In this document: piece after piece, positions 15,936 to 23,564 of the stretch
Layout: the number at the start of each line of letters is the position of its first letter
How positions within the stretch are numbered: position 1 is the stretch's first letter
Assembly (NCBI GenBank): GCA_023435435.1
Contig: JAEYRW010000081.1
Coordinates: forward strand, 1 to 38,489
Direction: 5' to 3'
Length of the DNA: 38,489 bases
Source: Bacillota bacterium
GTDB lineage: Bacteria; Bacillota; Clostridia; Christensenellales; Aristaeellaceae
Program-made: the position numbers and the translations under genes
The notes under the pieces: generated by a model
The model's database searches: none
The model's input: only the letters and a program-made list of their open reading frames with translations
What the model was told of the DNA's origin: nothing

Positions 15936-16352
15936 ATGGAAATGAAGCACGTTCTGATTCCCATCGACGGCGGCAAAAGGAGCGCCGAATCCGCAAAGGC
16001 GCTCGCGGATTTGTTTCCGCCGGCGGGTACCCGGGTGACACTGCTGTTCGTGCGGGAGGACGTCGACAGCACCAGTTCCGTCATTCTCGACCGGATGGCC
16101 CGGGAAACCATGCCGGTCCTCGACGAGGTCGCGGGACTCATGCCCCAATACGCGGTGGAAAAGGTCGTCGATTTCGGCCTTCCCGGGCACGTCATTCTCC
16201 GTTACGCCAAGGAGCACGCAGTCGACGTCATCCTCGTCGCCCGACGCTCCGGCTCGGGGCTTTCAAGCCTCATGGGTTCGGTGGCCACGCATCTTGTAAA
16301 ACACGCCCACTGCCCGGTCATCGTCATTCCCGTGGACAAGGCCGGGCGCTGA
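15936..16352 (+). CDS. UspA-like universal stress protein
   Basis: A single-domain Usp protein of 138 residues. It opens with MKHVLIPIDGGKRSAESAKA, continues through LLFVRE and VDFGLPGHVILRYAKEHAVDVILV, and ends with the nucleotide-binding pattern ARRSGSGLSSLMGSVATHLV followed by HCPVIVIPVD, so ATP binding is plausible. GGAAGGG lies five bases before the ATG at 15936. A consensus TATAAT at 15878-15883 may be its -10 box but I see no good -35 partner. It stands alone and its last 29 bases overlap, tail to tail, the end of the MFS transporter gene on the other strand. Confidence 0.9.
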   Translation: MEMKHVLIPIDGGKRSAESAKALADLFPPAGTRVTLLFVREDVDSTSSVILDRMARETMPVLDEVAGLMPQYAVEKVVDFGLPGHVILRYAKEHAVDVILVARRSGSGLSSLMGSVATHLVKHAHCPVIVIPVDKAGR

Positions 16353-17526
16353 GGAAGTAGAGCGGAACGGCGAGAAGCTGTGCGGCCACAGACACCGCAA
16401 CCATGGCGGCGATGTGCGCGCCGTAGAGCACGCCCAGGAGCCAGCTTCCCAGAAACCAGAAGATGCCGAACGCGCACTCGAAGATGCCGTAACCCGTGGC
16501 GCGCCCCGCCTTGGGGACCATGGAGGCAACCGCCGCCTTGAGCACGGACTCCTGCGCGCCCATCCCCACGCCCCAGAGGGCCACGCCCAGCAGCAGTGAA
16601 GGCACCGCGTGAATCAAAAACACGAAGACGGCGAACGGCGCGGAGATGAGTGTCGAAATCATCAGCGCGCCGACGCCTTTTTTGTCGTACAGAACGCCAA
16701 ACGCCAAGGCTGCCAGCGCGTCCACCAGCATCGCGCCCGCGTAGATGAGGGGCAGCGCGTCCGCGCCGATTTCAGGAAATCCGCGCCCGATGTGCATGGC
16801 GACGAGGGCATAATCGACAAACCCGAACGCGAACAGGCTGATCCCCGTTACGTAGAGCAGGAAGGGCCGGTTTACCCGAAACGGGGCGCGCTCTTTGGGT
16901 TCCGGTTCAAACGCGCCGGGGTCTGGAAATTTGCGCATTGTGACGAAAAGCAAGATCAGCGTAACCACGGCGGGAATGCCCAGAAGCGCGAAGCAGAAGG
17001 CATACCGTTCAAAGGTCGTGCCGCTTCGCTTGATCAGCATTGCCAACGCGAGCAAAAGCGGCCCGAGGAACGCGCCGGCCTGGTCCAGCGCCTCCTGAAT
17101 GGCAAAGCTCTTCCCCACCCCCTGCCGGGAAGCCGCAAACGAAAGAAGCGTATCCTTGGCAGGCTTTTTGATTGCCTTTCCGGTGCGCTCGAGGATCATC
17201 ATGGCGCAGGCGAACATCCAGCCGTTCTCCGTCGCCAGCGAAAGCGCCGGAACCGCGAGCACGTCCACCGCGTAGCCCACGATGGTGAGCGTCCAATACT
17301 TCCCCGTCTTGTCGGCCAACCGCCCGAACAGATAGCGCAGCGAATACCCAACCAATTCCCCCAACCCCGACACGAACCCGATGACGCCCGCCGACGCGCC
17401 CAGAAGGGCGAGATACGCCCCCTTGATGCTGGCCGCGCCCTCGTGGGTCATGTCCGAAAAAAGGCTCACGACGCCGAACAGAACGATAAACGCCATTGCC
17501 GGCGCGAGCTTCCGTGCCTTTTTCAT
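16324..17526 (-). CDS. MFS transporter
   Basis: A 400-residue major facilitator superfamily permease with about 11-12 hydrophobic helices. It has the loop 2-3 motif YLFGRLADKTGKYW (variant of GxLaDrxGrk) and the second-half repeat GVLYDKKGVGA. The N-terminal LFGVVSLFSDMTHEGAASI is typical of a clade of uncharacterised MFS proteins annotated as sugar or multidrug permeases. Substrate is unknown. The ATG at 17526 is preceded by a weak GGCGGG; it lies inside the end of the MutS-like gene (four-base overlap), so it is translated from the same transcript as the MutS-like pair. There is no obvious functional link. Confidence 0.88.
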   Translation of the reverse strand: MKKARKLAPAMAFIVLFGVVSLFSDMTHEGAASIKGAYLALLGASAGVIGFVSGLGELVGYSLRYLFGRLADKTGKYWTLTIVGYAVDVLAVPALSLATENGWMFACAMMILERTGKAIKKPAKDTLLSFAASRQGVGKSFAIQEALDQAGAFLGPLLLALAMLIKRSGTTFERYAFCFALLGIPAVVTLILLFVTMRKFPDPGAFEPEPKERAPFRVNRPFLLYVTGISLFAFGFVDYALVAMHIGRGFPEIGADALPLIYAGAMLVDALAALAFGVLYDKKGVGALMISTLISAPFAVFVFLIHAVPSLLLGVALWGVGMGAQESVLKAAVASMVPKAGRATGYGIFECAFGIFWFLGSWLLGVLYGAHIAAMVAVSVAAQLLAVPLYFLSARPCPRE

Positions 17527-19001
17527 AGTCCCGCCGCCTTTCCAAATACCTGCTCGTAAAGATCCCCGCCGAACGCCGTGGGCTCCGGCGCGCCGGGCAC
17601 GATGCGGAACGTCCGTGCGCCGTCCGCGCGCCGCTCCGCGCGGTAAAACGCGATATCCCCGCGTCCGCTCCGCCGCATGGCGTCCGCGAAGGCAAAAAGG
17701 TGCGTCACGAAAAACACCTCGACGCCGCTCTCCGCCAGCGCCAGCGCGATCTGGCGGCAAATCTCCGCGCCCTCCCGTTCGTTGGTGGCGGCGAAGGACT
17801 CGTTGAACAAAATCAGCGCGCCGCGCTCCAGTCGGTCGGCAATTTCATCCATGCGCGCGAGCTCCTCATCCAGCTTCCCGCTGGCCATTGTTCTGTCCTC
17901 CTCGCGCTTGAAATGGGTGAACACACCCCGGCATACGTGGGAGGCATATTGCTCCGCCGCGACGAACATCCCGGATTGAAACATCATCTGCGCCTGCCCC
18001 ACGGCGCGCAGGAATGTGGACTTCCCGCCCTGGTTGGCTCCCGTCACCACGAAGAGCGCCGCGCCCGCCGTGGAAAGGTCACTTCCGACGGCCTGTTTTC
18101 CGCTCACGAGGGGCAGCGCCGCGTCGTAGAGCCCCCGCGCCGTACGGCGGCGGGTCTCCTCGATGGCGGGGAAGCAGATTTGCATTCCCAACTCCGCAAG
18201 CCTGTCCGAAAGGTTCAGGCAGCCCACGAAGAACGCCGCCTCGCACATGAGCGCACCGAAAAACGCCTCAATGTGCGCCGCCGCCTGGGCCAGGGCGTTG
18301 GCGCTTTCATTCACGGCGCACTGACGGCGCCTTTGAAGCTCGCTCGCCCCCGCGTCGTCCCGGGGCGCAAGGCTGTAGCGCGGCGCGGCGGCCCAACGAA
18401 ACCGGAAATACTTCCGGTTTTTGCGGCGAAGGGCATAGTCCGCGCCGCTCAAATCGCTTCCCAGCCGCGCTGAAATGAGCATGCCGCCTGCGGAAAGCTC
18501 CGCGACAAGCGCCGTCGCGCCATCCAGATAGCCGTCCGAAAGGTCGCGCTTGAGCATGTCCCAGAATTCCAGAAACGCCTCCGACCGATACCCCGCCGCG
18601 GTGTCCGCCAGCTTCCGGAGCCGTCGGAGCATCACCAGATACTCCTTCAAAAGCGCCACGGCGTCCGAATAGGTGCCGTCGATGTCCCGCCGCACGGACA
18701 GCCAATGCCACATGCCCTTCTTCTTTTCCAGCGTCTCCGCCGCCAGCGCGCAGAGGGCGCGGATTTCCGCCGGGTGCGAAAGGGCGTCCCGGACGGCGGC
18801 CTGTCGGTAGGCGATGGCATCCGCGTCCGTGAGCGTTTGAAACAGCGCCGCCCCGGCGGATTTTTCCACCGTCTTATCGTTTCCCGCCATGGCCGAGAGA
18901 ATCGCCTTCAGTTCGAGATCCTCCGCCAATGCCGCCCGCGCGGGAACACCCTGCGTCTCGGCGTCGAAATCCCGATCCCGGAACATGAGATGCACCTTCA
19001 T
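17523..19001 (-). CDS. MutS-like ATPase (second of pair)
   Basis: A 492-residue protein with a MutS-type core and ATPase domain but no mismatch-recognition or connector domain and no Smr domain. The N-terminal part (YRQAAVRDAL at 65-74 and a helical region to about 290) resembles MutS lever/clamp regions. The ATPase has Walker A GANQGGKST (321-329), the LxTHFxxEE-like FTHFKREED, and Walker B ALILFNESFAATNEREG, where Asn stands where MutS and MutS2 have Asp. VFFVTHLF is the H-loop. GGGAGG lies eight bases before the ATG at 19001. It starts four bases inside the first MutS-like gene. A role in DNA repair or recombination is suggested by family only. Confidence 0.85.
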   Translation of the reverse strand: MKVHLMFRDRDFDAETQGVPARAALAEDLELKAILSAMAGNDKTVEKSAGAALFQTLTDADAIAYRQAAVRDALSHPAEIRALCALAAETLEKKKGMWHWLSVRRDIDGTYSDAVALLKEYLVMLRRLRKLADTAAGYRSEAFLEFWDMLKRDLSDGYLDGATALVAELSAGGMLISARLGSDLSGADYALRRKNRKYFRFRWAAAPRYSLAPRDDAGASELQRRRQCAVNESANALAQAAAHIEAFFGALMCEAAFFVGCLNLSDRLAELGMQICFPAIEETRRRTARGLYDAALPLVSGKQAVGSDLSTAGAALFVVTGANQGGKSTFLRAVGQAQMMFQSGMFVAAEQYASHVCRGVFTHFKREEDRTMASGKLDEELARMDEIADRLERGALILFNESFAATNEREGAEICRQIALALAESGVEVFFVTHLFAFADAMRRSGRGDIAFYRAERRADGARTFRIVPGAPEPTAFGGDLYEQVFGKAAGL

Positions 19002-20536
19002 TTCGCAAGCCTCCCCTTGAGCGTCTCGTAGGTGAGCCGGTGGCGCGCCGCAATCTGCAGCGCGTAAGCCAACCCATCCGCCGCGCGCCGGACGACCTTG
19101 TAGGTGCGCCTTGCCGCGTCGTCCGGGTCGACGGTGGACATGAGACTTGCCACCTCCGGCGAGAAGGACGCGAGCTCGTCCAGAAACGTCACCAGCACCA
19201 CCGGTATCTTCAGCGCGCACAGCGCGCGCATCATGCGTCCGCCCAAATCAAGGGCGTCCGCCAGCGTCGTGGAGCTGAAAATTTCGTTCACGATGACAAG
19301 ACTGCGCGGCGTCGCCCGGGAAAGCACCGCTTTCAACCGCACAAGCTCATCCATGAGCTTTCCGTTGAGGGTGGCAAGGCTCTCCTGCCGCTCGAAGTGG
19401 GTGAGCACCCGGTCGCAGAGAAAAAGGCGCGCGCGCGTACCGGGCACGCACAGTCCGATGGCCGCAAGATGATGCAACTGGCCCACCATGCGCGCGAATG
19501 TGGTTTTGCCGCCCTGATTGGGGCCGGTGACCACCGCAATCCGCTCAGGAAACGCAAAGGCGAAATCGTTGGTCACAGGCGCGACGCGCCGGGCAAGCGC
19601 CACGTCGAAGCTCTCCGCAAACAGGATCTCCGAGGGCGAATCCGTAAAATCCGGATAGCAGAAGGGCAATCCCGCCTCCCGCATGGGCCGGATGTAAGCG
19701 ATCCAGCCCAGATAAAATTGAATCTCCCGGGCGAAGCGGACGATTTTCGCATCGAGAAAGTCGATGTATGTCCGGGAAAAATCGGTGAGCGCGGTGAATT
19801 CATCCGGATCATACCGGGCAAGCATGCCAAGCACCGCCGCCTCGATATGGGTCGTTCCCGGCCCGCGGTAAAGCTTCTGCCGGTAATCCTGAGCATCCTT
19901 CTGGCGAAACCGCGCGAAGGTTTCCTCGATGTCGGGACGCGCTTCCTTCTGCCCTTCGTACTGGCGGACCTTGACCGTGCCGTTTTGCAGGAGCATGCAG
20001 TACTGAATTTTGTCAAACGCCTCCCGCAACGCCCGGGCGCGCGCCGCCATGCGCGCGAAGGAGCCCGCGCCTATGTACGCCGACACGTGCTCCCGGAAGG
20101 CGACAAGCCCCGCCGCGCGCAAGGACGCGCCGCGCAAAAAGGCGTCCAGGCTTTCCACCGCGTCCGCGTAATCGAGGACGCACTCCAAAAAACGGCCGCG
20201 CGTGTAATGGTTGTCGTCCCAGCCGTCCTTGCCCGTCAGGGCTTCGGTAAGCTGATGCGCCCGCAGGGAGAGCCGCCACACGGCGGTTGAGAACGCGGCC
20301 AGCGCGTCCTCGCGGGAACGGTCTTCCAGATCGCGAAGCACGTCCTGCCGGTAGCGGATGACGGCACGGTCGGAAAGGGGCGCGTACCAGTATGGCGAGA
20401 GGTCCGCGTCCTTCGCAGCTTCCAGTGCCGCCTCCGATACCTGATCGAGATTCAAGTCCTTGAAACTGTCCGGCATGATTGTCTTTTCGCTGGAACCGAT
20501 GGCCGCGCCCGGCGGAAACAGGATGCTTTCAAACAT
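18998..20536 (-). CDS. MutS-like ATPase (first of pair)
   Basis: A 512-residue MutS-like ATPase with the same plan as its downstream neighbour. VIRYRQDVLRDL (59-70) opens the MutS-like core. A long, mostly helical middle follows, then Walker A GPNQGGKTT (338-346), VLTHFERQESLATLNGKL, and Walker B RSLVIVNEIFSSTT (411-424), again with Asn in place of the usual Asp. VVLVTFLDEL is the H-loop region, with Phe where MutS usually has His. There is no DNA-mismatch domain. GGAG lies seven bases before the ATG at 20536; the frame is open upstream to 20725, but that part overlaps the promoter. Two paralogues in one operon suggest a heterodimer. Confidence 0.85.
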   Translation of the reverse strand: MFESILFPPGAAIGSSEKTIMPDSFKDLNLDQVSEAALEAAKDADLSPYWYAPLSDRAVIRYRQDVLRDLEDRSREDALAAFSTAVWRLSLRAHQLTEALTGKDGWDDNHYTRGRFLECVLDYADAVESLDAFLRGASLRAAGLVAFREHVSAYIGAGSFARMAARARALREAFDKIQYCMLLQNGTVKVRQYEGQKEARPDIEETFARFRQKDAQDYRQKLYRGPGTTHIEAAVLGMLARYDPDEFTALTDFSRTYIDFLDAKIVRFAREIQFYLGWIAYIRPMREAGLPFCYPDFTDSPSEILFAESFDVALARRVAPVTNDFAFAFPERIAVVTGPNQGGKTTFARMVGQLHHLAAIGLCVPGTRARLFLCDRVLTHFERQESLATLNGKLMDELVRLKAVLSRATPRSLVIVNEIFSSTTLADALDLGGRMMRALCALKIPVVLVTFLDELASFSPEVASLMSTVDPDDAARRTYKVVRRAADGLAYALQIAARHRLTYETLKGRLAK

Positions 20537-20563
20537 ATTATCACTCCAATACCCGGCAGGAGC

Positions 20564-20618
20564 GAAAAAAACGGCGCCCCCTGCCTGATGCGCGGGCGCG
20601 TCGGATGAAAAAAACCGA
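20564..20618 (-). promoter_or_regulatory. Leader with tandem G-rich/T7 repeat and possible attenuator
   Basis: In the leader of the MutS-like operon, two imperfect tandem copies (read on the minus strand) each have CAGGGGGC, a few bases, then seven T residues. In the copy nearer the gene, GGGCGC (20594-20599) and GCGCCC (20574-20579) can form a stem just ahead of the T7, which looks like an intrinsic terminator inside the leader. Attenuation is inferred. Confidence 0.4.
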
Positions 20619-20696
20619 TGCCCCCTGCGCCTGCAGAAGTCATCAGCGTATCGCGGTTTCGGCCATGCCGTGGGAGCACTTCTTTCCCTTACGCTT

Positions 20697-20725
20697 ATTC
20701 TACATCCGATCCCGCGGGAATGCAA
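20697..20725 (-). promoter_or_regulatory. Promoter of the MutS-like operon
   Basis: On the minus strand TTGCAT (20725-20720) and TAGAAT (20702-20697) are 17 bases apart. The predicted leader is about 150 bases. Confidence 0.5.
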
Positions 20726-20862
20726 GACGCGGACGGATTAAAATTTCATGTGCCGAGCCGTGCGCATTGTTTGGCAGCGCCCCGCGCGATTCCTCTCCGA
20801 AAATGATCCCCCTTTCAGACGGAGACGCGCCCATGCGTCCGCATTTCGGGGCCATGATTCCG

Positions 20863-20899
20863 CATGACAATCCCCCGGCTGGGCTGGGGGATTGTCATG
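20863..20899 (-). terminator. Hairpin downstream of the dehydratase gene
   Basis: CATGACAATCCCCC (20863-20876) pairs perfectly over 14 bases with 20886-20899 around a nine-base loop. It begins eight bases after the dehydratase stop codon on the minus strand. There is no T run, so it may act with Rho or protect the RNA 3' end rather than being a standard terminator. The remaining bases 20726-20862 hold nothing I recognise. Confidence 0.55.
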
Positions 20900-20906
20900 G
20901 GGGAAT

Positions 20907-22118
20907 CTACGCCTTCACGGATGTGCCGTCCGGCAGTCGCGCGAGCAGCCAGGCGGGCTGCCCGCCGTCACACGGATACTTCGCGGCCGCCTTTTCATCC
21001 ACCTCCATGCCCCAGCCGGGCCTGTCGTTGGCCCAGGCAAACCCGTCCCTGATGGAAGCGCAGCCTTCGAAGACCTCCCGCACGCGCGGGTCCGTCTCCA
21101 TGCCGCACCATTCCTGAATGCCGAAATTCGGCGTGGACAGATCCAGGTGCACATTCGCCATGTGTCCGATGGGCGAGACGTCCCCCGGTCCGTGCCAGGC
21201 CGTGCGGATGCCGAACAGCTCGCACTGCGCCGCCAGCCTGCGCGCGGGCGTGACGCCGCCGATCTGGGAGACGTGGCAGCGGATGTAATCGATCAGCCGA
21301 TTCTGCAAGAGGGGAATCCACTCCATGGGATTGTTGAACAGCTCTCCCATGGCCAGCGGCACGGCCGCCGCGTTCCGCAGCTTTTCAAACCAGTGTCCCT
21401 GCTCCGGCGGCAGCGCGTCCTCCAGGAAAAAGAGGCGGTACGGCTCCAGCGCCTTGGCCAGACGGATGGCGTCCACGGGCGTCAGACGCTCGTGGACGTC
21501 GTGGAGAAGCTCCACCTCGTCGCCGAACTTTACGCGCACATGCTCGAAAATGCGGGGCACGCCGCGCATGTAGCTCAGCGCGTCAAAATAGGTGCCGGGC
21601 CGCGCTGGCGCGGGCGTTTTGAGGTGGCGCGTCTTTCCGCCGTAGCCGCCGAACTGACACCGGATGTACTGATATCCCTCCTCCAGATAGGCAGCGATCC
21701 TCTCGTCCAGCGCGCCGAAGTCCGCGCCGTCCGCATGGCGGTAGACGGGCACCGCGTCGCGGCACTTGCCGCCCCAGAGCTGGTAGACCGGCAGCCCCGC
21801 CACCTTGCCCACGATGTCCCACAGCGCCATATCGCAGCCGGAGATGGCATTGTTGAGCACGGGACCGTTGCGCCAATAGCTGCTGTTCATCATCACCTGC
21901 CAGGTGTCTTCCACAGCCATGGGGTCGCGTCCGCGCAGAAGCTGGTCCATGTATTCCGTGACGGCGGTCACGACCGCCTTATGGCGCTGGGTGTATGTCG
22001 CGCAGCCCCAACCATACAGGCCGGGCTGATTGGTGTCGACCCGGACAACGATGAGGTTGCAGCCGGGCTGGGGCGCGGTTTCGACGGCGCGCACGCCGGT
22101 GATGCGGATGTCACGCAT
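20907..22118 (-). CDS. Enolase-superfamily sugar acid dehydratase (RspA/ManD type)
   Basis: A member of the mandelate racemase/muconate lactonizing group, closest in pattern to RspA and D-mannonate dehydratase, which turn D-mannonate (or D-gluconate) into 2-keto-3-deoxygluconate. The 403 residues show the N-terminal capping domain, then LWDIVGKVAGLPVYQLWGGK, HDVHERLTP with the first metal Asp, FFLEDALPPE with the second acidic ligand, AMGELFNNPMEW with the third, YIRCHVSQIGG, and TAWHGPGDVSPIGH with the catalytic His. I prefer the second ATG (22118), which AAGGAG precedes at seven bases; the first ATG at 22124 is too close. It overlaps the SDR gene by eight bases. Subgroup specificity varies, so the substrate is open. 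Confidence 0.88.
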   Translation of the reverse strand: MRDIRITGVRAVETAPQPGCNLIVVRVDTNQPGLYGWGCATYTQRHKAVVTAVTEYMDQLLRGRDPMAVEDTWQVMMNSSYWRNGPVLNNAISGCDMALWDIVGKVAGLPVYQLWGGKCRDAVPVYRHADGADFGALDERIAAYLEEGYQYIRCQFGGYGGKTRHLKTPAPARPGTYFDALSYMRGVPRIFEHVRVKFGDEVELLHDVHERLTPVDAIRLAKALEPYRLFFLEDALPPEQGHWFEKLRNAAAVPLAMGELFNNPMEWIPLLQNRLIDYIRCHVSQIGGVTPARRLAAQCELFGIRTAWHGPGDVSPIGHMANVHLDLSTPNFGIQEWCGMETDPRVREVFEGCASIRDGFAWANDRPGWGMEVDEKAAAKYPCDGGQPAWLLARLPDGTSVKA

Positions 22119-22950
22119 GCTCATTCTCCTTCATCATCTGTTCGTAGTGCCTCTTTGTCCAGGCGGGGTCGATCCAGTGGGCGTCGGCATAGCCTTCGGG
22201 CGGACCCATCAGCGCAAGGCCCCCGTCCACGCGGATGGTCACGCCCGTGATATAGCCCGCCTGCTCGGAGGCGAGGAACGCGATGAGCGCCCCGCTGTCC
22301 GCGGGCAGGCCCATGCGGCCCAGAGGAACGGCGTCCGCGAGCGGGTGCGCGGGCTTCTGATCCGGGTTGACCGGACGGACGCGCGTGGCGCCGGGGGCGA
22401 CGCAGATGGCGCGGATGCCATAGGGCGCCAAGTCCAGCGCAATGGAGGCGCAGGCGTGGTTTACCCCGGCCTTCAACCCGCCGTACACAGCGTTGTCAAA
22501 ATAGGCGCGCTCGCCGCGGGTGGATGTGATAAAGAACAGACAGCCCTTGACGCCGTCGCGGATCATATGCCGGGCGGCTGCCCCGGCACAGAGCAGGTAG
22601 GACGCGAAGTCAACCTGCATCATCCGCGCGAGTTCCTCGGGCGTCACGGTCAGAACGCTCAGGCGTCGGTCGAAGGCTGCGTTGTTGACGAGCACGTCGA
22701 TGCGCCCAAGGGCCTCGTGCGCGGCGTCGACGGTACGGGCCGGGGCCTCAAGATCCTCCATATGGGCCTCGATCACCGCGCAACGCACGCCGAGCGCGGT
22801 GATCTGTGCCCGGGTTTCCTCCGCGCCCGCTTTGTTGTTGCCATAGGTGATGGCCACATCGTATCCTTCCTTGGCCAGGGACAGGGCGACCCCCTGACCG
22901 ATGCCGCTGCTCCCGCCCGTGACCAGGGCCGTACGCCTTAAATGGGCCAT
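22111..22950 (-). CDS. SDR-family oxidoreductase
   Basis: A classical short-chain dehydrogenase of 279 residues with the NAD(P)-binding TGGSSGIG (11-18), the NNAA motif, a catalytic Ser in FITSTRG, the YGGLK catalytic Tyr-Lys pair, and a long C-terminal extension (from GLALMGPPEG) of about 35 residues. GEGxR-like NNKAGAEETR after strand 2 leaves cofactor preference unclear. It is the first gene of a two-gene unit with the sugar-acid dehydratase, so it probably interconverts a ketose acid and an aldonate (for example fructuronate and mannonate) that feeds that enzyme. GAGGAG lies nine bases before the ATG. A near-consensus promoter with an inverted repeat stands 40 bases upstream. Confidence 0.88.
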   Translation of the reverse strand: MAHLRRTALVTGGSSGIGQGVALSLAKEGYDVAITYGNNKAGAEETRAQITALGVRCAVIEAHMEDLEAPARTVDAAHEALGRIDVLVNNAAFDRRLSVLTVTPEELARMMQVDFASYLLCAGAAARHMIRDGVKGCLFFITSTRGERAYFDNAVYGGLKAGVNHACASIALDLAPYGIRAICVAPGATRVRPVNPDQKPAHPLADAVPLGRMGLPADSGALIAFLASEQAGYITGVTIRVDGGLALMGPPEGYADAHWIDPAWTKRHYEQMMKENEHA

Positions 22951-22989
22951 GGCAATCCGCTCCTCTCATGTGTCCAATCGGTCGAGATC

Positions 22990-23018
22990 ATGATAGCGCG
23001 GCAGGTGCTGACTGTCAA
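22990..23018 (-). promoter_or_regulatory. Promoter of the SDR-dehydratase operon
   Basis: On the minus strand a perfect TTGACA (23018-23013) and TATCAT (22995-22990) are 17 bases apart. The predicted start of transcription is about 33 bases before the SDR ATG. Confidence 0.75.
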
Positions 23019-23027
23019 GCACAGTCA
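23009..23027. promoter_or_regulatory. Inverted repeat over the -35 box, likely operator
   Basis: TGACTGT-CAAGC-ACAGTCA is a perfect seven-base inverted repeat with a five-base spacer that covers the -35 hexamer of the SDR-dehydratase promoter. A repressor bound here would block RNA polymerase. The regulator is not in the window. Confidence 0.55.
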
Positions 23028-23564
23028 ACGCGCAGGGATTTGCTTTTGTGCGCCTTATCCGTTGGGCATGACGGGCGCGATCCGGGCCTGCGCAAATCAC
23101 CTTGCGCTGACCATTGCCAACGCGCTGGTATCCGAACCCGTTTTACGGCAGATGCAGATTGCGCCCTCATGGCTCCAGTATTCCATCCACGACAGAACCC
23201 GCGTTTTCGACGGCCCCTTTCGCCCCTGGCCTTGTCGCGCTCCGCTTGACGCAGGCGGAAAGTCCGCCCTTGGCTGCTCCGCCCGCGCTCCGGCTTCGCG
23301 CCAGGTCCAAAAGGTTCTCGTCGAATTCCACATCTTCTGTCATGGACGGAGTGCTGGGCCCGTCCGATTGCTGAAAATCGCAGAAGCATGATGGCCGCGC
23401 GGGCAATAACATTTCAGCAGGTGCGGTCGTCCAGACCGCACCTGCTGAAGCTCATTTTAATCGGAAAGTTCCACTCGACCAGCGCCTGACGGCGCGCGGT
23501 TATCGGGTCGTCATGGAAAAGAATTTCGTCCGGCCCTCCCTTGCGGACACCAGTCGGCGGATGC
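23028..23564. other. Geneless stretch with a long hairpin
   Basis: About 540 bases between the SDR promoter and the end of the kinase gene. Short frames are open on both strands but none has a start signal or a recognisable domain. The main structure is a 15-base perfect stem at 23414-23448. The GC level is like the surrounding genes, so it could be a decayed gene or a dispersed noncoding repeat. Confidence 0.45.
23414..23448. repeat. Perfect 15-bp stem, 5-base loop
   Basis: TCAGCAGGTGCGGTC (23414-23428) is followed after GTCCA by its exact reverse complement (23434-23448). It lies 116 bases past the stop of the minus-strand kinase gene and could end that operon, but it lacks a clean T run on either strand. 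Confidence 0.6.

Noticed and set aside
23028..23410. Short open frames on both strands that could be small genes
   Set aside because: None has a start with a ribosome binding site, a domain or a plausible partner. I left the stretch as geneless.
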